The notes: generated from the letters alone by a model not told the origin. A stretch of 64,000 nucleotides of DNA from an uncultured Desulfovibrio sp. (GCA_937926875.1 CALBAX010000096.1:1-64000); one strand, 5' to 3'; shown: positions 15,712 to 25,872, counted from the first letter of the stretch. Numbers and translations are program-made.

Positions 15712-16886
15712 AGATCAGCATGAGCAAGGGCCGCCTGCTGGCCGTACTGGCCCTGCTGCTGGGCTGTGCGCTGCTCTGGCGGGGCTTTTTCGAGCCCGGC
15801 CGGCAGCGCGGCATGCCGCAGGACACGCCGCCGGTGCGTGTGGCCACGGCCCTGGCGCAGGATATGCCCCATTTCCTCAACGGTCTGGGCACGGTGGAAC
15901 CGTCCAGCGACGTGCTGGTGACCAGCCGGGTGGACGGGCATCTGCAGCGCCTGCATTTCACGGAAGGGCAGTTCGTCCGCAAGGGCGACCTGCTGGCCGA
16001 GATCGACCCCCGGCCGTTCGAAGCCGCGCTGGGCGAGGCCCGCGGTGCCCTGGCCCGCGATACGGCCCAGCTGGAGAACGCCCGCCGCGACCTGGGCCGT
16101 TATGAAAAGCTGGTGAGCGGCGGCCATATCGCCCGGCAGCAATACGACAACCAGCGCGCCCTGGTGCGCCAGTATGAAGGCACGGTGCAGTCCGACAAGG
16201 CTGCCGTGGATTCGGCGGCCCTGCAATTGCAGTACAGCCGCATCACCGCTCCGGCCGACGGGGTGCTCGGCCTGCGCAAGGTGGACGAGGGCAACATGGT
16301 GCATGCCTCCGATACCGAAGGTCTGGTGCGCATCACGTTGCTGACGCCTTCCTATGTGGTCTTCACCCTGCCGGAAAGCCGGGTGCCCCTGGTGGCGCAG
16401 CACTGGCGCGAGGCCCGCAAGAGCGGTGGCCGCCTGCTGGTCCAGGCCTGGGACCGCGAGCAGCAGGCCCTGCTGGCCCAGGGCTATCTGCTGAGCATGG
16501 ACAACCAGATCGACACCGCCACGGGCACGGTGAAGCTCAAGGCAGAATTCGCCAACGAGGACCACACCCTCTTCCCCAACCAGTTCGTCAATGCCCGTTT
16601 ACTGGTCACGGTCCTGCCCCGGGCCGTCACGGTGCCCACCGCCGCGGTGCAGCTGGGCAGCCGCGGCTCCTACGTCTATGTGGTGGACAAGGATACCGTC
16701 CGCCTGCGCGAGGTGACGCCCGGCGTGCGTACCGACAGCCTGACCGTCATCGACAAGGGCCTTGCCGCGGGCGAGGTCGTGGTGGTGGATGGTGTGGACC
16801 GTCTGCGTGACGGCCTGCGCGTCCGCGTGACGGCCAGCATGGAGACCCCGCGCGTTGCCGTGCCCGCCACCGGGAGCGGGGAGTGA
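15708..16886 (+). CDS. mdtA: RND efflux periplasmic adaptor (MdtA-like)
   Basis: 392 residues, GTG start at 15708 with GGAG 7 bases upstream. An N-terminal membrane anchor (about 9-28) precedes a lipoyl-type hairpin domain (VTSRVDGHLQRLHFTEGQFVRKGDLLAEIDPRPF), a coiled-coil hairpin, the second lipoyl half (YSRITAPADGVLGLRKVDEGNMV) and beta-barrel domains. This protein bridges the inner-membrane pump and an outer-membrane channel. Overlap with the kinase gene ties the pump to the two-component system. No TolC-like gene is adjacent. Confidence 0.9.
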   Translation: MKISMSKGRLLAVLALLLGCALLWRGFFEPGRQRGMPQDTPPVRVATALAQDMPHFLNGLGTVEPSSDVLVTSRVDGHLQRLHFTEGQFVRKGDLLAEIDPRPFEAALGEARGALARDTAQLENARRDLGRYEKLVSGGHIARQQYDNQRALVRQYEGTVQSDKAAVDSAALQLQYSRITAPADGVLGLRKVDEGNMVHASDTEGLVRITLLTPSYVVFTLPESRVPLVAQHWREARKSGGRLLVQAWDREQQALLAQGYLLSMDNQIDTATGTVKLKAEFANEDHTLFPNQFVNARLLVTVLPRAVTVPTAAVQLGSRGSYVYVVDKDTVRLREVTPGVRTDSLTVIDKGLAAGEVVVVDGVDRLRDGLRVRVTASMETPRVAVPATGSGE

Positions 16887-17272
16887 CCCCGGGGAGGGAA
16901 GGGGCACCCCCGGCGCTGCTGCGATGCCCGTGACGCTGCGGCCAACGGGCGCGCCCTGCGGCCGCCAGCCGGTGGCGCGGGCGCGTGAGGCGCTCCCCTT
17001 TCCCCGTCCCTTCTCCGGCGCGTGGTGTCCGGCCCGTTCCCCGGCAAAAAGATCACGCGGTGAAGGACAGGCGCAGGGGAGGCCAGTGGCGTCCTTTTCG
17101 TTGCGGAGTTTCTGCACGGGGCGGCGTTGACGTGCCGTGCTCCTGTCCCTGGGGGCAGCGGGCGCAGGCTTTTTCCTCCTTCCTTCCCCGGCTTCCTGTC
17201 CCTTAGGACAGGGGCCTGCCGCGTTCCGCTGACGGTTCCGCCGCCGTTTCCAGAAGACAGACGAGCAGTTCC
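16887..17272. other. Gap between adaptor and pump genes
   Basis: About 390 GC-rich bases without a convincing gene or clear terminator. The adaptor and the two permeases are usually contiguous, so this gap is unusual; a promoter for the permeases could lie here but no good -35/-10 pair was found. Confidence 0.35.
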
Positions 17273-20200
17273 ATGAACATTTCCCGCATCTTCATCCTCC
17301 GGCCCATCGCCACCTCGCTGCTGATGGTGGCCCTGCTCCTTTCCGGGCTGCTGGCCTATCATTATCTGCCCATGGCGGCCCTGCCGCAGATCGACTACCC
17401 CACCATCCAGGTACAGACCCTGTACCCCGGCGCGTCGTCCGAGGTCATGGCCGCGGTGGTCACCTCGCCGCTGGAACGGCAGCTGGGCACCATGTCGGGC
17501 CTTGTGCAGATGACCTCCCTGTCTTCGGCCGGAGCTTCCGTCATCACCCTGCAATTCGACCTTTCCGTGCCGCTGGACGTGGCCGAGCAGGAGGTGCAGG
17601 CCGCCATCAACGCGGCGGACAACCTGCTGCCTTCCGATCTGCCCAACCCGCCGGTCTACAACAAGGTCAACCCGGCGGACCCGGCCATCATGACCCTGGC
17701 GGTCTACAGTGACGCCATGCCCCTGACCCGTCTGGAAGACCTGGTGGACACCCGGCTGGCGCAGAAGATCTCGCAGATCACCGGCGTGGGCCTGGTGACC
17801 CTGTCGGGCGGGCAGCGGCCCGCGGTGCGGGTGCAGGTCAATCCCTCGGCCCTGGCCTCGGCCGGGCTGACCATGGCCGACGTGCGCTCGGCCATCGCCT
17901 CGGCCAACGTCAATGACGCCAAGGGCAGCTTCGACGGGCCCCAGCGCACCAGCACCATCGACGCCAACGACCAGCTGGCCTCGGCCGAAGAATACGCGCG
18001 GACCATCATCGGCTACAGCAACGGCGCGCCCCTGCGTCTGGAAGATGTGGCCACCGTGGAGGAGGGCGCGGAGAATGCCCGGCTGGCCGCCTATGTGGCC
18101 GACGGGGAGCAGGGCTTCCGCCCGGCCATCGTGCTTTCCATCCAGCGCCAGCCCGGCGCCAACGTCATCACCGTGGCCGACAGCATCACCCGTCTGCTGC
18201 CGCAGTTGCAGCAGGCCCTGCCCGGGCATGTGCGGGTGCAGGTGGTGACGGACCGCACCACCACCATCCGGGCCACGGTGCACGACGTGCAGCTGGAACT
18301 GGTGCTGGCCGTGGTCCTGGTCATCGCGGTCATCTGGATCTTCCTGCGCAACGTGCAGGCCACCATCATCCCGGCCCTGGCCGTGCCCCTGTCGCTGGTG
18401 GGCTCGCTGGGCGTCATGTACCTGGCGGGTTTCTCGCTCAACAACCTGACCCTCATGGCCCTGGTCATCGCCTCCGGTTTCGTGGTGGACGACGCCATCG
18501 TGGTCATCGAGAACATCAGCCGCTATCTGGAGAACGGCTACAAGCCCCTGCAGGCCGCCCTCGTGGGGGCCGGGCAGATCGGTTTCACCATCATCTCCCT
18601 GACCCTGTCACTGGTGGCCGTGCTCATCCCGCTGCTGTTCATGGGCGACGTGGCCGGGCGCCTGTTCCGCGAGTTCGCGGTCACGCTGGCGGTGACCATC
18701 CTCATCTCGGCCGTCATCTCCCTGTCCCTGACGCCCATGCTCTGTGCGGTCATGCTGCGGCCGGAGCGGCACAAGGGAGGGGAGGGCAATTTTTTCCCGG
18801 CCCTGCTGCGCTGGTATGAAGGCAAGCTGGACTGGGTACTGGCCCACCAGCGCCTGACCCTGGCCGTGGCCGTGGGCACCCTGCTGCTGAGCGTGGCCAT
18901 GTACGCGCTGGTGCCCAAGGGCTTTTTCCCCACGCAGGACACGGGCGTCATCCAGGGCATCGCGGAATTCCCGCAGGACACGTCGTTCGCAGCCATGGCC
19001 CGGCGCCAGAAAGAACTTTCCGACGTGCTGCTGGCCGATCCGGCCGTGGCCCGGGTGGCGTTCTTCGTGGGCGTGGACGGCATCAACCCCAGTCTGGCCA
19101 CCTCGCGCCTGACCATCGACCTCAAGCCGCTGGAAGAGCGCGACCACCGCGCCCCGGTCATTGCCCGGCGCCTCATGGAACGGGCCGGCAGCCTGCCGGG
19201 CATGGATCTGTTCCTGCAGCCCGTGCAGGACCTGACCGTGGAGGACCGCGTCTCGCGCACCCAGTACCAGCTTTCGGTGGAGGCCCTCAGTGACGCCCAG
19301 CTGGAAGGGAGCATCCCGGACATCCTGGCGGCGCTGCGGGCGCGGCCGGAGCTGAGCCATGTGACCAGCGACCTGCTGGGCCGGGGCCGCATGCTCTGGC
19401 TGGACATCGACCGCGACGCGGCCAGCCGTCTGGGCGTGAGCATGGACGTCATCGACAATGCCCTCTATGACGCGCTGGGCCAGCGCCTGATCTCCACCAT
19501 CTTCACCCAGACCAACCAGTACAAGGTGGTGCTGGAAAGCGCCCCGCAGTTCCGGCGCGGCCCGGACGACATCGAAAAGATCTACGTCAAGGGCAGCGAG
19601 GGCAAGCCCATCCCGCTCTCGGCCCTGGTGCGCATGGAAGAACGCTCCGCGCGTCCGGCCACCATGCGGCAGGGCCAGTTCCCGGTAGCCACCATCTCCT
19701 TCAACGTGGCCGAAGGTTCCTCGCTGGGGGCGGCCGTGAATGCGGTGGAAGAGACCCTTGCTTCCCTGGAGCTGCCCTCGTCCCTGCGCTGCCAGTTCCA
19801 GGGCGCGGCCCATGCCTTTGCCTCGTCCACGGACAATCAGGTCTGGCTGCTGCTGGCCGCCGTGGTCACCATGTACATCGTGCTGGGCGTGCTCTACGAA
19901 AGCTACATCCATCCCGTGACCATCCTGTCCACCCTGCCGTCGGCGGGCATCGGCGCCACGCTGGCCCTCATGCTCTGTGGCATGGAACTGGGCGTGGTGG
20001 GCATCATCGGCATCATCCTGCTCATCGGCATCGTCAAAAAGAACGCCATCATGATGATCGACTTTGCCCTGGAGGCCGAGCGGCAGGAAGGCAAGGACCC
20101 GCAGGCCGCCATCCGGCAGGCCTGTCTGCTGCGTCTGCGGCCCATCCTCATGACCACCATGGCGGCCCTGCTGGGGGCCCTGCCGCTGATGATCGGCTGG

Positions 20201-20368
20201 GGCATGGGCGCGGAGCTGCGCCGTCCGCTGGGCGTGACCATGGTGGGCGGCCTCATCGTCAGTCAGGTGCTGACCCTGTTCACCACGCCTGTCATCTATA
20301 TCTGGTTCGCGCGTCTGGCCGAGAAGCTGGGCCGCCGCGGCGGGGAGGCCGGCCATGGCCAGGCCTGA
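17273..20368 (+). CDS. mdtB: RND efflux permease, MdtB-like
   Basis: 1031 residues, full length for the HAE1-type RND family. It begins MNISRIFILRPIATSLLMV and has 12 expected membrane segments with two large periplasmic loops. Membrane helix 4 carries the proton-relay pair in GFVVDDAIVVIEN, and helix 10-11 has GIVKKNAIMMIDF. Together with the next gene it should form a mixed trimer as in MdtBC, exporting small compounds with proton entry. The stop overlaps the next start by 14 bases. The ribosome site before the ATG is weak. Confidence 0.92.
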   Translation: MNISRIFILRPIATSLLMVALLLSGLLAYHYLPMAALPQIDYPTIQVQTLYPGASSEVMAAVVTSPLERQLGTMSGLVQMTSLSSAGASVITLQFDLSVPLDVAEQEVQAAINAADNLLPSDLPNPPVYNKVNPADPAIMTLAVYSDAMPLTRLEDLVDTRLAQKISQITGVGLVTLSGGQRPAVRVQVNPSALASAGLTMADVRSAIASANVNDAKGSFDGPQRTSTIDANDQLASAEEYARTIIGYSNGAPLRLEDVATVEEGAENARLAAYVADGEQGFRPAIVLSIQRQPGANVITVADSITRLLPQLQQALPGHVRVQVVTDRTTTIRATVHDVQLELVLAVVLVIAVIWIFLRNVQATIIPALAVPLSLVGSLGVMYLAGFSLNNLTLMALVIASGFVVDDAIVVIENISRYLENGYKPLQAALVGAGQIGFTIISLTLSLVAVLIPLLFMGDVAGRLFREFAVTLAVTILISAVISLSLTPMLCAVMLRPERHKGGEGNFFPALLRWYEGKLDWVLAHQRLTLAVAVGTLLLSVAMYALVPKGFFPTQDTGVIQGIAEFPQDTSFAAMARRQKELSDVLLADPAVARVAFFVGVDGINPSLATSRLTIDLKPLEERDHRAPVIARRLMERAGSLPGMDLFLQPVQDLTVEDRVSRTQYQLSVEALSDAQLEGSIPDILAALRARPELSHVTSDLLGRGRMLWLDIDRDAASRLGVSMDVIDNALYDALGQRLISTIFTQTNQYKVVLESAPQFRRGPDDIEKIYVKGSEGKPIPLSALVRMEERSARPATMRQGQFPVATISFNVAEGSSLGAAVNAVEETLASLELPSSLRCQFQGAAHAFASSTDNQVWLLLAAVVTMYIVLGVLYESYIHPVTILSTLPSAGIGATLALMLCGMELGVVGIIGIILLIGIVKKNAIMMIDFALEAERQEGKDPQAAIRQACLLRLRPILMTTMAALLGALPLMIGWGMGAELRRPLGVTMVGGLIVSQVLTLFTTPVIYIWFARLAEKLGRRGGEAGHGQA

Positions 20369-23300
20369 GGAGACGCCGCGCTCCGCCGCATCCGGCAAGG
20401 ACAGCGCCCAGGCCCGTGAAGGGCAGGAACTGGCTCTGGCCGGGGAACGGCGCAAGCGCTTCGGGCCGGAGTTCATCCCCCTGAACCTTTCCGCGCCCTT
20501 CATCCGCCGGCCCGTGGCCACCACGCTGCTGACCATCGCCGTGACCCTGGCGGGCATGGTGGCCTTTTTCCTGCTGCCTGTGGCGCCCCTGCCCGAGGTG
20601 GACTTCCCTGTGGTCAGGGTGCAGGCCAGCATGCCCGGGGCCAGCCCCGAGACCATGGCCTCCACCGTGGCAACCCCGCTGGAACGGGCCCTGGGGCGCA
20701 TCGCCGGCGTGACCGAGATGACCTCCAGCAGCAGCCTGGGCTCCACGCGCGTCATCCTCCAGTTCGATCTGGACAGGGACATCAACGGCGCGGCCCGTGA
20801 CGTGCAGGCGGCCATCAACGCGGCCCGGTCCACCCTGCCCACCATGCCGTCCAACCCCACCTACCGCAAGGTGAACCCGTCGGGCGCGCCCATCCTCATC
20901 CTGTCCGTCACCTCGGACGTCCTGAGCCGCACCCAGCTCTACGATGCCGCGTCCACGGTGCTGGCCCAGAAGATCAGCCAGATCGCCGGGGTGGGCGAAG
21001 TGACCGTGGGCGGCGGCGCCCTGCCTGCCGTACGCGTGGACATCTCGCCCGATGCCCTGCACCGCACGGGCCTGACCATGGAAGACGTGCGAGCGGCCCT
21101 GGCCGGGGCCAATGCCTTTTTGCCCAAGGGGCATCTGGAGAACGAAAATACTTCCTGGACGGTGGTGGCCAGCGACCAGCTGCGCACCGCGGCCCAGTAC
21201 CGCAAGGTCATCGTGGCCGAGCGCGGCGGCGTCGCCATCCGTCTGGGAGACGTGGCCACGGTGACGGATTCCAGCCAGGACATCCGCCAGATGGCCCTTT
21301 CCAACGGCAAGCCCTCCATCCTGCTCATCGTCTTCCGTTCGCCCGGGGCCAACATCATCGAGACCGTGGACAGGGTGAAGGCCATGATCCCGCAGCTGCG
21401 TTCCTGGCTGCCCGAGAGCGCGAACCTTTCGGTGCGCATGGACCGCTCACAGACCATCCGGGCCTCGCTGCACGAGGTGGAGAAGAGCCTGCTGCTGTCC
21501 ATGGCCCTGGTGGTGCTGGTGGTCTTCCTCTTTTTGCGCAACGGCCGCGCCACCAGCATCCCGGCCGTGGCCGCGCCGGTCTCGCTCATCGGCACCTTCG
21601 GGGTCATGTATTTGTGCGGCTACACGCTGGACAACCTTTCGCTCATGGCCCTGACCGTGGCCACGGGCTTCGTGGTGGACGACGCCATCGTGGTGCTGGA
21701 GAACATCGTGCGCCGTCTGGAGATGGGCGAGAAGCCCCTGCGGGCCGCCCTGCGCGGCGCGCGCGAGGTGGGCTTCACGGTCATCTCCATTTCCCTGTCG
21801 CTGGTGGCGGTGTTCATCCCCATCTTGTTCATGGGCGGCGTGGTGGGGCGACTGTTCCGCGAATTTTCCGTGGTGCTGGCCACGGCCGTGCTGGTCTCCA
21901 TGCTGGTCTCCCTGACCACCACGCCCATGATGTGCGCCACCCTGCTGCGGCCCTTCGACGAGGAGCTTGCCCGCCGCAGCGCCCGTCTGCGTGCGGGAGA
22001 GGGCGGGCGGCCGGGGATCTTCACCCGTGCGGGACAGCTGTGGGGCCGCTTCCTGTCCGCCATGCAGGAGGGGTATTCCCGCAGCCTCTATGTGGTGCTG
22101 GATCACTGGAAGCTGACCCTGGCCGTGCTCCTGCTGGTGGTGGCGGCCAATGTCTGGATGTATGTCGTGGTGCCCAAGGGCTTCTTCCCCCAGCAGGATA
22201 CGGGCGTCATCATGGGCGGCATCCGCGCGGACCAGAGCGCCTCTTTTCAGGACATGGAAATCAAGCTGGCCCGGCTGGTGCGCATCCTCAGCGCCGACCC
22301 GGCCGTGGACCAGGTCTCGGCCCACATCTCGGGCGGTCGCGGCGGCGGGGGCGTGTTCATCTCCCTCAAGCCGCTGGAGGAACGCGGCATCAGCGCCCAG
22401 CAGGTCATCGGACGTCTGCGCGGCAAGATGTCCTCGGAGCCGGGGTTGCAGATCTTTTTGCAGGCCGCACAGGATATCATGATGGGCGGGCGCAGCTCCC
22501 GTTCCCAGTACCAGTACACCCTGCAGGCCGATGACCTGGACAGCCTGCGCCGCTGGGGACGGCGCTTGCAGCAGGAGTTCGCGGGCATCCGCATCCTCAA
22601 GGACGTGGACAGCGACATCGAGGAGCGGGGCCTGCAGACCCTGCTGACCGTCAACCGCGATGCCCTGGCCCGCCTGGGCCTGACCATGAAGGACGTGGAC
22701 GCGGCCCTGAACAATGCCTTCGGCCAGCGTCAGGTCAGTACCATTTATGAGGAAAAGAACCAGTACCGCGTGGTGCTGGAATATGCCCTGCCCTGGCTGG
22801 AAGGGGAGGACTCGCTGGGCAAGGTCTGGCTGCCGGGCAAGGACGGGGCCGTGCCCCTGCTGGGCGTGGCCGAGGTCTCGCCGGCCTTCGCGCCCCTTTC
22901 CGTGGCCCATCAGGGCCAGTTCGCGGCCGTGACCCTGTCCTTCAACCTGGCGGAGGGCGCTTCCCTTTCGCAGGCGCAGGCCGCCATCGACGAGGCACGC
23001 GTGCGCATCGGCATGCCGTCCAGCATCGTGGGCAGCTTCCAGGGCACGGCCAAGATGTTCAGCGATACGGCCAGGGAGCAGGTGCTGCTCATCCTGGCGG
23101 CCCTGGCCGCGCTCTATATCGTGCTGGGCGTGCTCTATGAGAGCCTCATCCATCCCCTGACCATCCTTTCCACCCTGCCGTCGGCGGGCATCGGGGCCCT
23201 GCTGGCCTTGCGGGCCTGCGGCATGGAGTTCAGCGTCATCGCCCTCATCGGCGTGCTGCTGCTGTGCGGCATCGTCAAAAAGAACGCCATCATGATGATC

Positions 23301-23645
23301 GACTTTGCCATCGAGGCCGCGCGCACCCGCAACCTGCCCCCGCGCGAGGCCATCCACGAGGCCTGCCGCCTGCGTTTCCGTCCCATCATGATGACCACGG
23401 CCGCCGCCATCCTGGGAGCCGTGCCGCTGGCCCTGGGCCAGGGCGACGGCGCCGAGATCCGCCAGCCCCTGGGCATCACCATCGTGGGCGGCCTGCTGGT
23501 GAGCCAGCTGCTCACCCTGTACACCACGCCCGTGGTCTACCTGTGCCTCGACCGGGCCCGTTTGCGCTGGCGCCGGCGCTGGTGGAGGCTGCGTTACGGC
23601 GAACGCAAGGCGGCCCTGCTGACAGCGCTCTGCCGTCAGGGCTAG
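20355..23645 (+). CDS. mdtC: RND efflux permease, MdtC-like
   Basis: 1096 residues. A cytoplasmic extension of about 50 charged residues precedes the first membrane helix (PFIRRPVATTLLTIAVTLAG); the ATG at 20355 lies within the end of the previous gene. The proton-relay helix reads GFVVDDAIVVLEN, and the C-terminal half repeats the architecture with GIVKKNAIMMIDF. It is a clear paralogue of its neighbour, which is the sign of an MdtBC-type heteromeric pump. Part of the N-terminal extension may not be translated if a later start is used, but none has a better ribosome site. Confidence 0.9.
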   Translation: MARPEETPRSAASGKDSAQAREGQELALAGERRKRFGPEFIPLNLSAPFIRRPVATTLLTIAVTLAGMVAFFLLPVAPLPEVDFPVVRVQASMPGASPETMASTVATPLERALGRIAGVTEMTSSSSLGSTRVILQFDLDRDINGAARDVQAAINAARSTLPTMPSNPTYRKVNPSGAPILILSVTSDVLSRTQLYDAASTVLAQKISQIAGVGEVTVGGGALPAVRVDISPDALHRTGLTMEDVRAALAGANAFLPKGHLENENTSWTVVASDQLRTAAQYRKVIVAERGGVAIRLGDVATVTDSSQDIRQMALSNGKPSILLIVFRSPGANIIETVDRVKAMIPQLRSWLPESANLSVRMDRSQTIRASLHEVEKSLLLSMALVVLVVFLFLRNGRATSIPAVAAPVSLIGTFGVMYLCGYTLDNLSLMALTVATGFVVDDAIVVLENIVRRLEMGEKPLRAALRGAREVGFTVISISLSLVAVFIPILFMGGVVGRLFREFSVVLATAVLVSMLVSLTTTPMMCATLLRPFDEELARRSARLRAGEGGRPGIFTRAGQLWGRFLSAMQEGYSRSLYVVLDHWKLTLAVLLLVVAANVWMYVVVPKGFFPQQDTGVIMGGIRADQSASFQDMEIKLARLVRILSADPAVDQVSAHISGGRGGGGVFISLKPLEERGISAQQVIGRLRGKMSSEPGLQIFLQAAQDIMMGGRSSRSQYQYTLQADDLDSLRRWGRRLQQEFAGIRILKDVDSDIEERGLQTLLTVNRDALARLGLTMKDVDAALNNAFGQRQVSTIYEEKNQYRVVLEYALPWLEGEDSLGKVWLPGKDGAVPLLGVAEVSPAFAPLSVAHQGQFAAVTLSFNLAEGASLSQAQAAIDEARVRIGMPSSIVGSFQGTAKMFSDTAREQVLLILAALAALYIVLGVLYESLIHPLTILSTLPSAGIGALLALRACGMEFSVIALIGVLLLCGIVKKNAIMMIDFAIEAARTRNLPPREAIHEACRLRFRPIMMTTAAAILGAVPLALGQGDGAEIRQPLGITIVGGLLVSQLLTLYTTPVVYLCLDRARLRWRRRWWRLRYGERKAALLTALCRQG

Positions 23646-23956
23646 GGGCTGTTTTTCGGCAGGCGGGGGCGGGAGAGGCCCCTGTCCCTGACGGGGCATG
23701 GCTCTTGCGGCCGTCATGCGGGCGCGCATCCTGCTCGGACGTTTTGGCAGGAGGAGGCGCGCTGCTGCGGACAGGACGTCCCCTGTGGTCATTGCCCGCC
23801 TGGGCTGCCCTGCGTCATGATCCGGGCAGGATGTTTCCCCGCCCCCGTTTTTGTCTCCGCAAGTCCGCAATTTCATTCCATGGATTGACGCCCCGCATGG
23901 GGGATCCTATGCTGGGACAGTGACGGCATCGTCATGGAACAGCCTGTGGAGGAAGC
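23646..23956. other. Gap before the aminotransferase gene
   Basis: About 310 bases. Only the promoter at 23885-23913 is recognised. No clear terminator for the pump operon was found. Confidence 0.35.
23885..23913 (+). promoter_or_regulatory. Sigma-70 promoter for the aminotransferase gene
   Basis: TTGACG (23885-23890), a 17-base spacer and TATGCT (23908-23913). Transcription would start near 23920, about 37 bases before the ATG. Confidence 0.55.
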
Positions 23957-25087
23957 ATGAAGATCAGGGACTTCGGACTGGAGGTCTTTTTCGGGCGGTA
24001 TGAATTCAGCGCGCCGTACCTGCTGGCGCAGTCGGACTGCGAGTCCCTGAGCATCCGCGAGCTGCTGGCTCTGGAGCCGGGCGCGCAGGAAGGCTTTCTG
24101 GATACCTGGCTGGGCTACAGCGAGAACGACGGCGCCCCGGCCCTGCGGGAGGCGGTCTCCGGCCTGTACACGCAGTGCGGCCCGGAAAACGTGCTGCTGC
24201 ATGTGGGCGCGCAGGAGGCCATCTTCGGGGCGCTCAACGTGCTGGTGGAGCCGGGCGAGCACGTGGTCTGCCAGTTCCCCACCTACCAGTCCCTGTATGA
24301 AGTGGCGCGGGCCGCGGGCTGCGGGCTTTCCCTCTGGCCCCTGCATCAGGGCGGGGATGGCTGGTACTGCGACCTTGACGAGCTGGAACGGCTCATCACG
24401 CCCAAGACGCGCCTGCTGGTGCTGAACACGCCCAACAACCCCACCGGCTACGCCCTGTCCGCCGACGAGCGGCAGCGCGTCTGCGAGCTGGCCCGCCGCC
24501 ACGGCCTGCGCATCCTGGCCGATGAGGTCTACCGGGGCCTGGAAGCGCCGGATGCCGTGCCCCCGGCCTTTTGCGACATCTACGAACGGGCCTTTTCCGT
24601 GGGCGTGCTCTCCAAGGCCTACGGCCTGCCCGGCCTGCGTCTGGGCTGGATCGCCTCGCAGGAACGGGAGGCCATCGGCGCCCTGGGCCGTTACAAGAAC
24701 TATCTCAGCATCTGCTGTCCCACACCTTCCGAAGCCCTGGCCCGCATCGCCCTGAAGCACGGCCCGGCCATCCTGGCCCGCAACCGGGAGATCATCGCCC
24801 GCAATCGCCGGATCGCTGCGGACTTCTTTGCCCGTTACGACCACGTGTTCCGTCACAACCCTCCCCAGGCCGGGCCCATCGCTTTCCACGGCCTGCGACC
24901 GGACTTCGTGGCCCGCTTCGGTCCCGCGCTGGCCTTTTGCGAACACCTGGCCCAGTCGGCCGGCGTGCTGCTCCTGCCCGGCAATGTCTATGACATGGAT
25001 GCGCCCTATGTGCGCATGGGCTACGGCCGCGCCAATTTTGCCGGGAACCTGGCCGTGCTGGACAGCTGGTTGCAGCAGAACTGTTAA
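23957..25087 (+). CDS. PLP-dependent aminotransferase, class I/II
   Basis: 376 residues. It has the fold-type I signature: NTPNNPTGYALS, the Asp of ILADEVYRGLE that contacts the PLP ring, and the Schiff-base Lys in SVGVLSKAYGLPGLRLGW. The C-terminal GYGRANF carries the Arg that usually binds the substrate carboxylate. The amino donor and acceptor cannot be told from sequence. It stands alone with its own promoter and GAGGAAGC before the ATG; no pathway genes flank it. Confidence 0.88.
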   Translation: MKIRDFGLEVFFGRYEFSAPYLLAQSDCESLSIRELLALEPGAQEGFLDTWLGYSENDGAPALREAVSGLYTQCGPENVLLHVGAQEAIFGALNVLVEPGEHVVCQFPTYQSLYEVARAAGCGLSLWPLHQGGDGWYCDLDELERLITPKTRLLVLNTPNNPTGYALSADERQRVCELARRHGLRILADEVYRGLEAPDAVPPAFCDIYERAFSVGVLSKAYGLPGLRLGWIASQEREAIGALGRYKNYLSICCPTPSEALARIALKHGPAILARNREIIARNRRIAADFFARYDHVFRHNPPQAGPIAFHGLRPDFVARFGPALAFCEHLAQSAGVLLLPGNVYDMDAPYVRMGYGRANFAGNLAVLDSWLQQNC

Positions 25088-25312
25088 GCCCGGGAAGGAG
25101 TTTTTTGGGGGGGAGCATCTGTATATCGCTTCGGTGTGATGGGCATGTCCTTTGGGACGTTTCCCGTCCTCATCCGCGTCAGGAAAACTTTCCCGTGTCC
25201 TTCATCCCCATTTGTTTTGCAGAAAAGACTGTCCATGCTCTGCTGCTTGACAGCGGGGAGGATGAGTCCTGTTGTCTGAAAATGTGGTTCCATCATTCTG
25301 TCAGGAAGGGAT

Positions 25313-25870
25313 ATGCGACTCATATGCTTTAATATAGGCTGGATGGAACGGTATGATGGTTCTGGAACACTCATTTCTGGCTTCAAATACGTGCGTGTAA
25401 ACAAGACAGGGGAAGAGATATCCAATTTCGTCAACAGAAATGGATATTGCTATGGTAATGTACCTGTAAGATATAGAGATGGACAATCTGTCAGCCTGCA
25501 TCTGGAAAGGCTGGGGGCCAGCAAAAAAGCTGTGTCTGTGGATGGTGTGACAGTTGTCTTTTTTGCACGCCATCCTGAAAGACAGGTAGCTTGTGTCGTG
25601 GGCTGGTATCGCAATGCTGTTGTTTACAGAAAAGAACAACGGGAGATACTGGATGGGCAAAAGGTAAAATATTCAGCAAAAGCACGTGCTGAGGACTGTG
25701 TTTGCCTGAAAGTGCACGAGCGTTCGTTTGCGATTCCTTCCGGCCATGTCGTGAAGGGGGGCTACGGGCAGGGGACCATGTGGTATGCAGATGCAGATGC
25801 TCCGGCCATCGTGGCATTGCGAAAACATCTTGAGGCCTATCTGCGCCGTCACCACTCCTTGAGCGGATAA
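25313..25870 (+). CDS. Orphan AT-rich protein of unknown function
   Basis: 185 residues, AGGAAGG before the ATG. Its DNA is clearly less GC-rich than its neighbours, a sign of recent transfer. Recognisable stretches are FNIGWMERYDG near the start, GFKYVRVNKTGEE, and VVGWYRNAVVYRK in the middle. From memory, similar stretches occur in an N-terminal module of some bacterial proteins that also carry nuclease domains, but here the protein ends without one. No signal peptide or membrane segment is present. It ends at a strong terminator 2 bases beyond the stop and has no partner genes. Function is unknown. Confidence 0.7.
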   Translation: MRLICFNIGWMERYDGSGTLISGFKYVRVNKTGEEISNFVNRNGYCYGNVPVRYRDGQSVSLHLERLGASKKAVSVDGVTVVFFARHPERQVACVVGWYRNAVVYRKEQREILDGQKVKYSAKARAEDCVCLKVHERSFAIPSGHVVKGGYGQGTMWYADADAPAIVALRKHLEAYLRRHHSLSG

Positions 25871-25872
25871 GG

